Origin: SZUA-584 sp040768905
GTDB taxonomy: Bacteria > Bacillota > Clostridia > Christensenellales > SZUA-584
Length of the DNA stretch: 64,000 nt
Assembly (NCBI GenBank): GCA_040768905.1
Contig: JAXGMA010000001.1
Coordinates: 2,046,001-2,110,000 of the forward strand
Direction of reading: 5' to 3'
Numbering within the stretch: position 1 is the stretch's first letter; every line of letters begins with the position of its first letter. The notes under the pieces are model-generated. The model was not told where the DNA came from. It was given only the letters and a program-made list of their open reading frames with translations, and ran no database searches. Below are positions 44,254 through 52,741 of this stretch, piece by piece. A program made the position numbers and the translations under genes.

Positions 44254-46161
44254 ATGCCAGACAACACAGCACAATGCTACGGCGCCTCGCAGATCCAGGT
44301 GCTCGAGGGCTTAGAGCCCGTGCGCAAAAGACCTGGAATGTACATCGGTTCGACCGATGAACGCGGGCTGCACCATCTTGTTTATGAGGTGGTGGATAAC
44401 TCTGTCGATGAAGCCATGGCGGGCTTTTGCGACATCATCACCGTGACGCTCAAGCAAGACGGCAGCGTCTGCGTCAGCGACAACGGTCGCGGTATCCCTG
44501 TGGATATGCACCCAAAGGTCGGCAAATCCTCGCTTGAAGTCGCGCTGACCATGCTGCACGCAGGCGGCAAGTTCGGTGGAGAGGGTTACAAAGTATCGGG
44601 GGGGCTGCACGGTGTGGGCGTATCCGTCGTCAACGCGCTCTCCGAGAAACTCATCGCGCAAGTAAGGCGCGACGGCAAAATATATGAGATGATCTTTCTG
44701 CGCGGTGAACCGCAGTGCGAAATCTGCATCGTGGGTGAAACGTGCGAGACCGGCACCACCATACAATTCTGGCCGGATACGCAGATCTTTGAAACCGTGG
44801 TATTCGAGTTTGACACCTTGCGCGCACGCATGCGTGAGCTGGCGTTTTTAAACCGCGGCGTGCGTATTGTCATTGATGACGAGCGCACGGATAAGCATTA
44901 TGATTACTGCTTTGAAGGCGGCATCATCGAATTCGTCAAATACTTAAGCAAAAATAAGACCACGCTGCACCCGGAACCCATCTATTTCTGTTCAGAAAAG
45001 GACGGCACATCAGTCGAGATCGCGATGCAGTACAATGAGTCTTACAACGAGAATCTTTTCACCTACGCCAACAACATCCCCACCCACGAAGGCGGCACAC
45101 ACTTAATGGGCTTCAAGTCGGGCTTGACGCGCGTGATCAACGATTATTCGCGGCGTTTTTCGCTGCTCAAGGATAAAGATGAGAACCTTTCAGGAGAAGA
45201 CATCCGCGAGGGATTGACTGCCGTCGTCAGTGTGAAGATCGCCAACCCGCAGTTTGAAGGCCAGACTAAAACAAAACTTGGGAACTCTGAGGTGCGCCCG
45301 CTTGTGGACGGCGCTATCGGCCAGGAGTTAAAAGCGTTTTTGGAGGAAAACCCTGCCACGGCGCGCGAAGTCGTCAGCAAATGCCTTGTGGCGCGCAACG
45401 CCCGCGAAGCCGCGCGCAAAGCGCGCGAGCTCACCAGGCGTAAATCCGCGCTGGAGAGCGCAGCTCTGCCCGGCAAGCTTGCCGACTGCAGTGAGCGCGA
45501 TGCCGAAAAATGCGAAATTTTCATCGTTGAGGGTGATAGTGCAGGCGGCAGTGCCAAACAGGGGCGGGACCGCCGCTTTCAGGCCATACTGCCGTTACGC
45601 GGGAAAATACTCAACGTGGAAAAAACACGGCAGGACAAGGCGCTGGCCAACAACGAGATCCGCACGATGGCCACGGCGTTTGGCGCCGGTATCGGCGAAG
45701 AGTTTGATGTCGCGCGGCTGCGTTACAACCGTATCATATGCATGACCGATGCGGACGTTGACGGCAGCCACATACGCATACTGCTCCTGACTTTCTTCTA
45801 CCGCTACATGCGCGAACTGATAGAATCGGGACATGTGTATATCGCACAGCCGCCGCTCTACAAGGTCAGCAAGAACAAAACCGAAAAATACATATACAGT
45901 GACGATGCCCTTGAGAAACACCTTGAAGAGATAGGCCGCGACGGTGTTTCGATACAGCGTTACAAGGGGCTCGGTGAAATGAATCCTGAGCAGCTTTGGG
46001 AAACAACGATGGATCCCGAAAAACGCACGCTCTTAAAAGTATCGCTTGATAACGCCATAGAGGCCGAGGAGATCTTCACAATACTCATGGGCGATGCGGT
46101 CGAGCCGCGGCGTGAGTTTATCGAACAAAACGCAAAACTCGTCATGAATCTGGACGTTTAA
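44254..46161 (+). CDS. gyrB: DNA gyrase subunit B
   Basis: GyrB provides the ATPase of DNA gyrase. The 635 residues contain the GHKL ATP site (YEVVDNSVDEAMAGF near residue 45, and LHGVGVSVVNALS). The TOPRIM domain has VEGDSAGGSAKQGRDR and MTDADVDGSHIRILLL. It is the short Gram-positive form without the enterobacterial insert. An AGGAGA site lies eight bases before the ATG. It is followed by gyrA after 12 bases. Confidence 0.98.
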   Translation: MPDNTAQCYGASQIQVLEGLEPVRKRPGMYIGSTDERGLHHLVYEVVDNSVDEAMAGFCDIITVTLKQDGSVCVSDNGRGIPVDMHPKVGKSSLEVALTMLHAGGKFGGEGYKVSGGLHGVGVSVVNALSEKLIAQVRRDGKIYEMIFLRGEPQCEICIVGETCETGTTIQFWPDTQIFETVVFEFDTLRARMRELAFLNRGVRIVIDDERTDKHYDYCFEGGIIEFVKYLSKNKTTLHPEPIYFCSEKDGTSVEIAMQYNESYNENLFTYANNIPTHEGGTHLMGFKSGLTRVINDYSRRFSLLKDKDENLSGEDIREGLTAVVSVKIANPQFEGQTKTKLGNSEVRPLVDGAIGQELKAFLEENPATAREVVSKCLVARNAREAARKARELTRRKSALESAALPGKLADCSERDAEKCEIFIVEGDSAGGSAKQGRDRRFQAILPLRGKILNVEKTRQDKALANNEIRTMATAFGAGIGEEFDVARLRYNRIICMTDADVDGSHIRILLLTFFYRYMRELIESGHVYIAQPPLYKVSKNKTEKYIYSDDALEKHLEEIGRDGVSIQRYKGLGEMNPEQLWETTMDPEKRTLLKVSLDNAIEAEEIFTILMGDAVEPRREFIEQNAKLVMNLDV

Positions 46162-46173
46162 GAGGTAACCAAA

Positions 46174-48624
46174 TTGGACACAAACAGAAAAGCCATATTG
46201 CCGATCAACATAGAAAAAGAGATGAAGACTTCTTTCATCTCGTACGCCATGGCGGTGATCATCAACCGCGCGCTGCCCGACGTGCGTGACGGTTTGAAGC
46301 CTGTGCACCGCCGTATCCTTTATTCGATGAGTGAACTCTCATTATCGCCCGATAAGCCACACCGCAAATCTGCGCGCATTGTCGGCGATGTTTTGGGCAA
46401 ATACCATCCGCACGGTGATTCCGCCGTCTACATGGCGATGGTGCGTATGGCACAGGATTTTTCGACGCGCCATCTTCTCGTGAGCGGCCACGGAAACTTC
46501 GGCAGCGTGGACGGTGATGCGCCGGCTGCCATGCGTTATACCGAAGCACGGCTGTCTCCCATTTCCATGGAGCTGCTGCGCGACATCGAAAAAGATACCG
46601 TTGATTTTGTCCCGAATTTCGACGAAACACTGATGCAGCCTGCCGTGCTTCCGGCGAAGTACCCCAACCTGCTCGTCAACGGCACGGGCGGCATCGCAGT
46701 GGGCATGGCCACCAACATCCCCCCCCACAATCTTGGCGAAGTCATAGACGCCGCCGTATGCCTGATCGATGATCCGGACGCCGGTGTCCATGAGCTTATG
46801 CAGCACATCAAGGGCCCGGATTTCCCCACAGGCGGCATCGCCATGGGCACGGCGGGCATCACGCAGGCTTACCACACCGGCCGCGGCAAGATCTGCGTGC
46901 GCGCCCGTGCAGAAATCGAAGAATTCAAGCTGGGGCGGCAGCGCATCATCGTGTCTGAGATCCCCTATCAGGTGAATAAAGCGGCGCTGATCACGCGCAT
47001 TGCGGAGCTCGTTTCGGACAAACATCTTGAAGGCATCTCGGATATTCGAGACGAAAGCGATAAAAGCGGCATGCGTATCGTTATCGAGCTAAAAAAAGAC
47101 GTCAATGCGAACGTGATCCTCAACCGCTTGTATAAGCATACGCAGATGCAAGATACATTCGGCGTGATTATGCTCGCGCTCGTCGACGGCGAGCCAAAGG
47201 TTTTGAGCCTCAAAGAGCTGCTGTTCCATTATCTTGAGCACCAAAAAGACGTTGTCCTGCGCCGCACACGTTTTGAGCTTGAACGCGCACAGGCACGCGC
47301 ACACATCCTCGAAGGGCTCATCATTGCGCTCGACAACATCGATGAGATCGTCGAGCTTATCAAAAAATCGCCCGATGTGCCCACAGCGCGCGAATCGCTT
47401 ATCAGCCGGTTCGCTTTAAGCGACAAACAGGCCCAGGCCATACTCGATATGCGCCTTCAGCGCCTCACTGGCCTTGAGCGCGACAAAATCCAGAGCGAAT
47501 ATGAAAAGCTGCTTGAGCGCATCGCCTATTTGCAGCAGGTTCTCGATACACCTCAGATGGTGCTCGACATCATCAAACAGGAGCTGCTCGAAATCAAAGA
47601 GCGTTTTGCGGATGAGCGGCGTACCGAGATCTCTTTTAGCGCGGATGACATCAATCTTGACGAGCTGATACAGGAAGAAGAGATGGTGGTGACGCTGACG
47701 CATTTTGGGTATATCAAGCGCATACGCTCCGATGCTTACCGCACACAGCGGCGCGGAGGCAAGGGCATCACAGGCTTGACCGCGCGTGAGGAAGACTTTG
47801 CCGAGCATGTCGTCATCACCTCTACCCACAGCCAGCTTTTGTTCTTTACCAACAAGGGCAGGGTTTACCGGCGCAAATGCTATGAGCTCCCTGAAACAGG
47901 GCGCACAGCAAAAGGCACGGCTATCGTCAACCTTCTGTCTCTTGATGCGGGCGAAAAGGTGTCCGCTGTGTTTCCGGTGACGGAGTTCAGCGACGACACC
48001 ATGCTCGTGCTCGCGACAAAAAACGGCATCATCAAGAAAACTTCTGTTTCTGCTTTTAAAAATATACGCCAAAACGGACTGATCGCCATCGGCCTACGCG
48101 ACGGTGACGAGCTGATCGGCGTGCTTGAAACGAGCGGCAGTGATGAGCTGATCCTCGGCACAGCCAAGGGCATGTCGGTGATGTTTGCCGAGGAAGATGT
48201 ACGCGACATGGGGCGTACAGCCATGGGCGTCAAGGCCGTGACGCTGCGCGGGGGAGACAGTGTTGTGGGGGTCAGTGTAGTGCGGCCTGGCAGCGAAGTG
48301 CTTGTCATCACCGAAAACGGCTACGGCAAACGCACGCCTATATCCGAATACCGCATGCAAAAACGCGGCGGCATAGGCATAAAAACGCTCAATGTGACAG
48401 AAAAAACCGGCGACCTTTGCGCCATCGGCATCGTGGACGGCAGCGAAGATTTGATGCTCATCAGTGATGCAGGCATCATCATACGCACAAAGGTGTGCGA
48501 GATTTCTGTCTTTGGCCGCGACACACAGGGTGTGCGGCTGATGAATGTGGATGAGGAAACCCGTGTGGTTTCTGCTGCGCTGGTCATACCGGACGAGGAT
48601 GAACCACAAAACGAAAAAGAATGA
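46174..48624 (+). CDS. gyrA: DNA gyrase subunit A
   Basis: GyrA cleaves and rejoins DNA. The 816 residues start SYAMAVIINRALPDVRDGLKPVHRR. They include HPHGDSAVYMAMVRMAQ (the Ser of the quinolone-determining region is present) and the catalytic Tyr in AAMRYTEARLS. The carboxy pinwheel contains the GyrA box QRRGGKGI, which separates gyrase from topoisomerase IV ParC. The start is TTG, preceded by AAGAGGT. No strong terminator follows. Confidence 0.98.
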   Translation: MDTNRKAILPINIEKEMKTSFISYAMAVIINRALPDVRDGLKPVHRRILYSMSELSLSPDKPHRKSARIVGDVLGKYHPHGDSAVYMAMVRMAQDFSTRHLLVSGHGNFGSVDGDAPAAMRYTEARLSPISMELLRDIEKDTVDFVPNFDETLMQPAVLPAKYPNLLVNGTGGIAVGMATNIPPHNLGEVIDAAVCLIDDPDAGVHELMQHIKGPDFPTGGIAMGTAGITQAYHTGRGKICVRARAEIEEFKLGRQRIIVSEIPYQVNKAALITRIAELVSDKHLEGISDIRDESDKSGMRIVIELKKDVNANVILNRLYKHTQMQDTFGVIMLALVDGEPKVLSLKELLFHYLEHQKDVVLRRTRFELERAQARAHILEGLIIALDNIDEIVELIKKSPDVPTARESLISRFALSDKQAQAILDMRLQRLTGLERDKIQSEYEKLLERIAYLQQVLDTPQMVLDIIKQELLEIKERFADERRTEISFSADDINLDELIQEEEMVVTLTHFGYIKRIRSDAYRTQRRGGKGITGLTAREEDFAEHVVITSTHSQLLFFTNKGRVYRRKCYELPETGRTAKGTAIVNLLSLDAGEKVSAVFPVTEFSDDTMLVLATKNGIIKKTSVSAFKNIRQNGLIAIGLRDGDELIGVLETSGSDELILGTAKGMSVMFAEEDVRDMGRTAMGVKAVTLRGGDSVVGVSVVRPGSEVLVITENGYGKRTPISEYRMQKRGGIGIKTLNVTEKTGDLCAIGIVDGSEDLMLISDAGIIIRTKVCEISVFGRDTQGVRLMNVDEETRVVSAALVIPDEDEPQNEKE

Positions 48625-48639
48625 CCATGCAAAGCCCTT

Positions 48640-48698
48640 TTGTAGGAATACCATATTTCTTGTATACTCTTGCATTTGGATACCATATGTTGTACAAT
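48640..48698 (+). promoter_or_regulatory. tandem promoters with repeated spacer element
   Basis: Two promoters can be read in series: TTGTAG (48640), 17 bases, TATACT (48663-48668); and TTGCAT (48670), 17 bases, TACAAT (48693-48698). Both spacers contain ATACCATAT (48648-48656 and 48680-48688), 32 bases apart, which is about three helix turns. A GTTGTAC/GTACAAC inverted repeat (48689-48719) spans the start of the second. The pattern suggests regulation by a bound protein; none is identified. Confidence 0.6.
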
Positions 48699-48823
48699 AC
48701 GGGTAAATAATAGTACAACAGCGGTATATACAAAAGAGCCGCAAAGTATATGCGTATTCCTTCAGGTATGGCATTAACGGTTTGCAGCGCGTAGAGGGGG
48801 GCTTAAATCACACAGGAAGGAAT

Positions 48824-48880
48824 ATGCCGGATGCGGGGAGGGTCTTCTCCCCGCATTTTAACCAGAGGGAACACTTTTGA
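48824..48880 (+). CDS. possible 18-residue leader peptide
   Basis: A short frame reads MPDAGRVFSPHFNQREHF and ends in a TGA that overlaps the TTG start of the next gene (TTGA). An AGGA at six-base spacing lies upstream. The frame runs through a hairpin, ATGCGGGGAG/CTCCCCGCAT. It could be a coupled leader peptide or chance. The peptide has no family I recognise. Confidence 0.3.
   Translation: MPDAGRVFSPHFNQREHF
48831..48860 (+). terminator. hairpin with short T run, terminator or attenuator-like
   Basis: A perfect ten-base stem, ATGCGGGGAG and CTCCCCGCAT, with a six-base loop and then TTTTA. It stands 17 bases before the solute-binding-protein start and downstream of its promoters. It may thus attenuate that gene, or it may simply end transcripts from gyrA. 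Confidence 0.55.
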
Positions 48881-49758
48881 AATATCGGAAAAAACGTTTT
48901 TTACTGCTGAAACAAAAACACATCAAGATCATCATCATCATCCTTTCCGCTCTCGCTTTGCTGTGGGCTCTCATCGCGATAGTCAGCGCGACAACGCGCG
49001 AGTCAAAAAAACAGCAGGCTGTACAGGCGGTCCTTTTAGAAGGTGCCATCCATATAGGCCTTCGGGGAGATCTTGGCGCGCTTTGCACTTACAACGAACA
49101 AGAAGGCCGGTTTGAAGGATTTGAAAAGGATTTGGCTGACCAAATCATCAGCCGCCTTTTTGAAGACGGTATCATTGTCAATTATGTGCTTGTGAATTCA
49201 CGCACTAAAGACGCTATGCTGCGACACGGTGAAATCGATTTGGCGCTGGCCGCCTCCATCGAGAAAGAAATAAACGAAATCTGCTATACTTCTTCATATT
49301 ATTCTGATCCGAGTGCTTTTCTCGTTGCGGAAGAACGTATCGCAAAGATACAGGAGCTTTCGGGCGGAACGGTGGCGATCGTACAAGGATCGCTGCAGGC
49401 GGATGCCAGCGAAACAGAAAAAGACGAAACCGTCATGGATGATTACCTTAAGATTCTGGACATTGATGCAGACATAAAGCTTTACGCATCGTATCCCGAA
49501 GCTGTGGCGGCGCTGCGGGAAGGTTTCGCGGATGCCGTATGCGCGAGCGAACTGATGCTTAAAATTTTCGGCACAAAGGGCATGGTGATACTGCCGGAGC
49601 GTTTCATGCCGAATGACTACCATGTCGGCGTGCGCGCATCACTGGGTGAATTCTGTGAGGCCGTGGATGATATCATTGTTGATATGCGGCGGGACGGATC
49701 GCTGGAGGCGCTTATCTCAAAATGGAATTTGACAAACTATGAACAGCTTGACGTATAA
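48877..49758 (+). CDS. membrane-anchored solute-binding-protein-like (SBP_bac_3)
   Basis: A 293-residue protein with one amino-terminal membrane helix (KIIIIILSALALLWALIAIV, residues 17-36). It is followed by a periplasmic-binding fold of the amino-acid type 3 family: IHIGLRGDLGALCTYNEQEGRFEGFEKDLADQI, then VNSRTKDAMLRHGEIDLALAASI and VGVRASLGEFCEAVDDII. No ABC permease or ATPase genes accompany it, so it may be a sensor or orphan receptor. The start is TTG with AGAGGG upstream. Confidence 0.82.
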   Translation: MKYRKKRFLLLKQKHIKIIIIILSALALLWALIAIVSATTRESKKQQAVQAVLLEGAIHIGLRGDLGALCTYNEQEGRFEGFEKDLADQIISRLFEDGIIVNYVLVNSRTKDAMLRHGEIDLALAASIEKEINEICYTSSYYSDPSAFLVAEERIAKIQELSGGTVAIVQGSLQADASETEKDETVMDDYLKILDIDADIKLYASYPEAVAALREGFADAVCASELMLKIFGTKGMVILPERFMPNDYHVGVRASLGEFCEAVDDIIVDMRRDGSLEALISKWNLTNYEQLDV

Positions 49759-49785
49759 TAAGACAAAAAGCCAGGAGGAAGAAAG

Positions 49786-51693
49786 ATGAACAGCGGGCTT
49801 ATTCGCGTGGCTGCTGCTGTGCCGTCTGTGGCTGTCGGCAATTTGAAAAAGAACAAAGACGGTATTGCGCAAATGCTGTGCAAAGCAGAAGAAAAAGGCG
49901 TTTCAATCGCTGTCTTCCCCGAGCTTTGCATCACGTCATACACGCTGGGAGACCTTTTTCGGCAGCGAAGCCTTCTTGATCAAAGCACCGCCGTGCTTGA
50001 AGAGCTGCTCAAAGAAACGATTCACAGCGACGTTTTTGCTGTGATCGGCATGCCGGTATACGCGGCAGACAAGCTTTATAACGCCGCACTCGCACTGCAG
50101 GGTGGAAAGATCCTTGGAGTCGTTCCCAAAGCGTTTATCCCAAATTATTCTGAATACTATGAACAGCGCTGGTTCGCTTCGGGTGTGGATATCACCGGTC
50201 AGCAAATAAGGCTTTGCGGCCAATCTGTTCCTTTTGGAACCGACATCCTTTTTGAGTGCCCTCAGATTCGCGGCCTTGTGGTGGGTATCGAGCTCTGTGA
50301 GGATCTTTGGGTGCCGTTTCCTCCACATGCGTACCAGGCTATGGCCGGGGCAACGGTTTTGGTCAACCTGTCTGCAAGCAATGAGCTTGCCGGCAAGAGC
50401 GAATACCGCGAAGAAATCATCAAACATCAGTCGGGCCGCTATATCGGCGGCTTTGTATATGTTTCTGCCGGCCCCGGTGAATCCACCACAGATACCGTTT
50501 TTGGCGGCCATGCTGTGCTGGCTGAGAACGGACATGTGCTGGAAAGCGCGCCGCGATTTGTGTTTGATGCGCATATGAGCATCACTGAGTTCGACCTGCA
50601 CCGCCTCGCACATGACCGAATACTCAAAAACACCTTTGTGTCAATGAGTCCCGTAAAGCCTTTTAGAAAAGTTGCCTTCACAGCAAAAGAGACGGAGCCC
50701 AAATACAGAAAAATAGAGAAAATGCCGTTCGTGCCTTCGGATCCCACCCTAAGAGAAGCGCGCTGTCGGGAGGTTTTTGACATTCAGGTCACTGCACTGC
50801 AGCGCAGGATCATGCACATCAGCACCGATCATCTTGTGGTCGGCGTGTCCGGTGGGCTTGATTCTGCACTTGCGCTGATGGTGGCCTGTGAAGCTTCTGC
50901 TCGGACGGGATTAAAAAAGGATTCCGTCATCGGCGTCGTGATGCCGGGATTTGGCAGCACACAAGCCACACAGGAGCTTGCCAGGAAACTGGTGCATGCC
51001 TGCGGCGCGACGCTGCGCGAAATCAGCATCGTGGATGCCGCCAGTGCGCATCTTGACGACCTCGGACACGACGGGCAGCCGGACATCACCTATGAAAACG
51101 CGCAGGCGCGCGAACGCACGCAGGTGCTTATGGATCTTGCGAACCAATATGGCGGCATCGTAGTGGGTACAGGCGACTTATCTGAGCTTGCGCTTGGCTT
51201 TTGCACATACGCGGGAGACCAGATCTCCATGTACGGCGTCAACGCCGGCGTGGCAAAAACACTGATCAGGCAGATGGTGCTCTCCCTTTCGAAAGGCGAT
51301 GCGGCGCTGCATGCCATCGCGAAGGAGATCGTGGCGATACCGCCGTCTCCCGAGTTAAAGCCGCTTGACAAGCAAGGCGCACGCCAGGACACACAGCAGC
51401 AGATCGGCCCCTTCGAACTCAATGACTTTTTTATGTATTATATGCTCAGGTTTCAGATGGCCCCGCGCAAGATTTTACTGCTCGCTTGCCACGCTTTTAA
51501 AGAGTACGGCAAGGATCAGATAAAAAACCAGCTTATCGATTTTTACAAGCGCTTTTTTGCATCCCAGTTCAAGCGCTCCTGCATGCCGGACGGCCCAAAA
51601 GTCGGCAGCGTGTCTTTATCGCCGCGCGGAGACTGGCGGATGCCCTCGGATGCTGAAGCGCAAATGTGGATCAATGAACTCACCGATGTTTAA
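49786..51693 (+). CDS. nadE: glutamine-dependent NAD+ synthetase
   Basis: NadE amidates deamido-NAD to NAD. The 635-residue protein is the two-domain form. An amino nitrilase-type glutaminase domain has FPELCITSYTLGDLF (catalytic Glu), VPKAFIPNYSEYYE (Lys) and GIELCEDLWVP (Cys). A carboxy synthetase domain has the pyrophosphatase loop VGVSGGLDSALALMV and VGTGDLSELALGFCTY. Length is typical. It lies 27 bases after the solute-binding-protein gene and probably shares its promoter. Confidence 0.97.
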   Translation: MNSGLIRVAAAVPSVAVGNLKKNKDGIAQMLCKAEEKGVSIAVFPELCITSYTLGDLFRQRSLLDQSTAVLEELLKETIHSDVFAVIGMPVYAADKLYNAALALQGGKILGVVPKAFIPNYSEYYEQRWFASGVDITGQQIRLCGQSVPFGTDILFECPQIRGLVVGIELCEDLWVPFPPHAYQAMAGATVLVNLSASNELAGKSEYREEIIKHQSGRYIGGFVYVSAGPGESTTDTVFGGHAVLAENGHVLESAPRFVFDAHMSITEFDLHRLAHDRILKNTFVSMSPVKPFRKVAFTAKETEPKYRKIEKMPFVPSDPTLREARCREVFDIQVTALQRRIMHISTDHLVVGVSGGLDSALALMVACEASARTGLKKDSVIGVVMPGFGSTQATQELARKLVHACGATLREISIVDAASAHLDDLGHDGQPDITYENAQARERTQVLMDLANQYGGIVVGTGDLSELALGFCTYAGDQISMYGVNAGVAKTLIRQMVLSLSKGDAALHAIAKEIVAIPPSPELKPLDKQGARQDTQQQIGPFELNDFFMYYMLRFQMAPRKILLLACHAFKEYGKDQIKNQLIDFYKRFFASQFKRSCMPDGPKVGSVSLSPRGDWRMPSDAEAQMWINELTDV

Positions 51694-51772
51694 AAACATC
51701 AGAATAGCCCGCATAAAGAGCTGCGGTGCGGTGCTGATTTTTGACTGGCAGTATAAAAAAGATGAAACTGTG

Positions 51773-51801
51773 TTCAATCCAATTGAGTATTGGCGTATAA
51801 T
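51773..51801 (+). promoter_or_regulatory. promoter immediately before the patatin-like gene
   Basis: TTCAAT, 17 bases, TATAAT. The -10 ends six bases before the ATG, so the transcription start would coincide with the A of the start codon. The -35 matches consensus at three of six positions, while the -10 is perfect. Confidence 0.5.
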
Positions 51802-51807
51802 TCTGTG

Positions 51808-52605
51808 ATGAAGTTTTTTGATTTTAAAATAAGAAGAAAGATAAAAACAGGGATCGCCTTTGGTGGCGGAGGCACTCGCGGCATCGCGCACCTTGGCATC
51901 ATCCGTGTGCTTCAGGAGAACGGCATCGCGTTTGATTATGTGGCCGGAAACTCAGCCGGTGCCATTGCAGGCGCGCTTTTCGCTGCGGACATACCCTGGC
52001 AGAAACTCTACGATTTTGTGTATACGCTCCGCGAAAACAACATTCTTCCCAAAAGGCCGCCGCTTCTTTCTTACCTAAGCCCGGATATCATTGAGCGTCT
52101 TGCAGACTGTTTTTTAAAGGATATGGATTTTAGCGACTTAAAACGTCCTTTTTGCGCCGTCGCTGTCGATTTGAAAGAGGGTACTTTAGAGACGCTTTGC
52201 AAGGGAAGTGTATCCAAAGCTCTGGCAGCCAGCTGCGCCGTACCGGGCATTTTTCATCCCGTTTGCATTGACGGTAAAACCTATATCGACGGCGGTACGC
52301 TGCGCAGCATACCCACACGCGAGGTGCGTGCGATGGGTGCGGAGGCAGTGATGGGCATCAATCTCAACGCAGACCGAAGCCGGGGCACCGAAAGCTCTAA
52401 GCGCATCGATGTGTTTTTGACAGCCTATAATCTGAGCATAAACGTCAACAGCCAGATATGCGAAAAAGAGGCGGATCTGATGCTGCGTCCGGCTCTTTGC
52501 GGCCATGCGCGCCACAGTATAAAAAATGCGGACGCTTTGCTCAAAATCGGCGAGCAAACGGCCAGAAACAGCTTGCATGAAATCAATGCCCTGATAAAAG
52601 GCTGA
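51808..52605 (+). CDS. patatin-like phospholipase family protein
   Basis: A 265-residue lipid acyl hydrolase of the bacterial patatin/RssA type. The oxyanion loop is GIAFGGGGTRGIAHLGII near residue 14, the nucleophile elbow VAGNSAGAIAGALF (GxSxG) follows, and the Asp of the dyad is in YIDGGTLRSIPT. There is no signal peptide. The usual RssA length is 260-300 residues. No Shine-Dalgarno sequence precedes the ATG, which with the promoter position suggests a leaderless mRNA. The substrate is unknown. Confidence 0.87.
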   Translation: MKFFDFKIRRKIKTGIAFGGGGTRGIAHLGIIRVLQENGIAFDYVAGNSAGAIAGALFAADIPWQKLYDFVYTLRENNILPKRPPLLSYLSPDIIERLADCFLKDMDFSDLKRPFCAVAVDLKEGTLETLCKGSVSKALAASCAVPGIFHPVCIDGKTYIDGGTLRSIPTREVRAMGAEAVMGINLNADRSRGTESSKRIDVFLTAYNLSINVNSQICEKEADLMLRPALCGHARHSIKNADALLKIGEQTARNSLHEINALIKG

Positions 52606-52614
52606 AGGTTTTTT

Positions 52615-52632
52615 GGCTTAAGTGTTTAAGCC
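52615..52632. repeat. inverted repeat, short hairpin
   Basis: GGCTTAA and TTAAGCC with a GTGT loop, just after the patatin-like gene. It has no T run on the 3-prime side in either orientation, so it is not a typical terminator. Confidence 0.5.
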
Positions 52633-52652
52633 TGGAGAGCAAAAACACACGC

Positions 52653-52681
52653 TTGCAAACAGTTTGTTAATATAGTAACAT
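52653..52681 (+). promoter_or_regulatory. promoter of the sodium:solute symporter gene
   Basis: TTGCAA, 17 bases, TAACAT, with an expected start about 55 bases before the ATG. The -10 box matches consensus at four of six positions. Confidence 0.5.
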
Positions 52682-52741
52682 TAAAACCGCAGTATGGAAG
52701 TTAATTTGATCAATTTATTGTATTATGGGAGGAAGGCAGAA

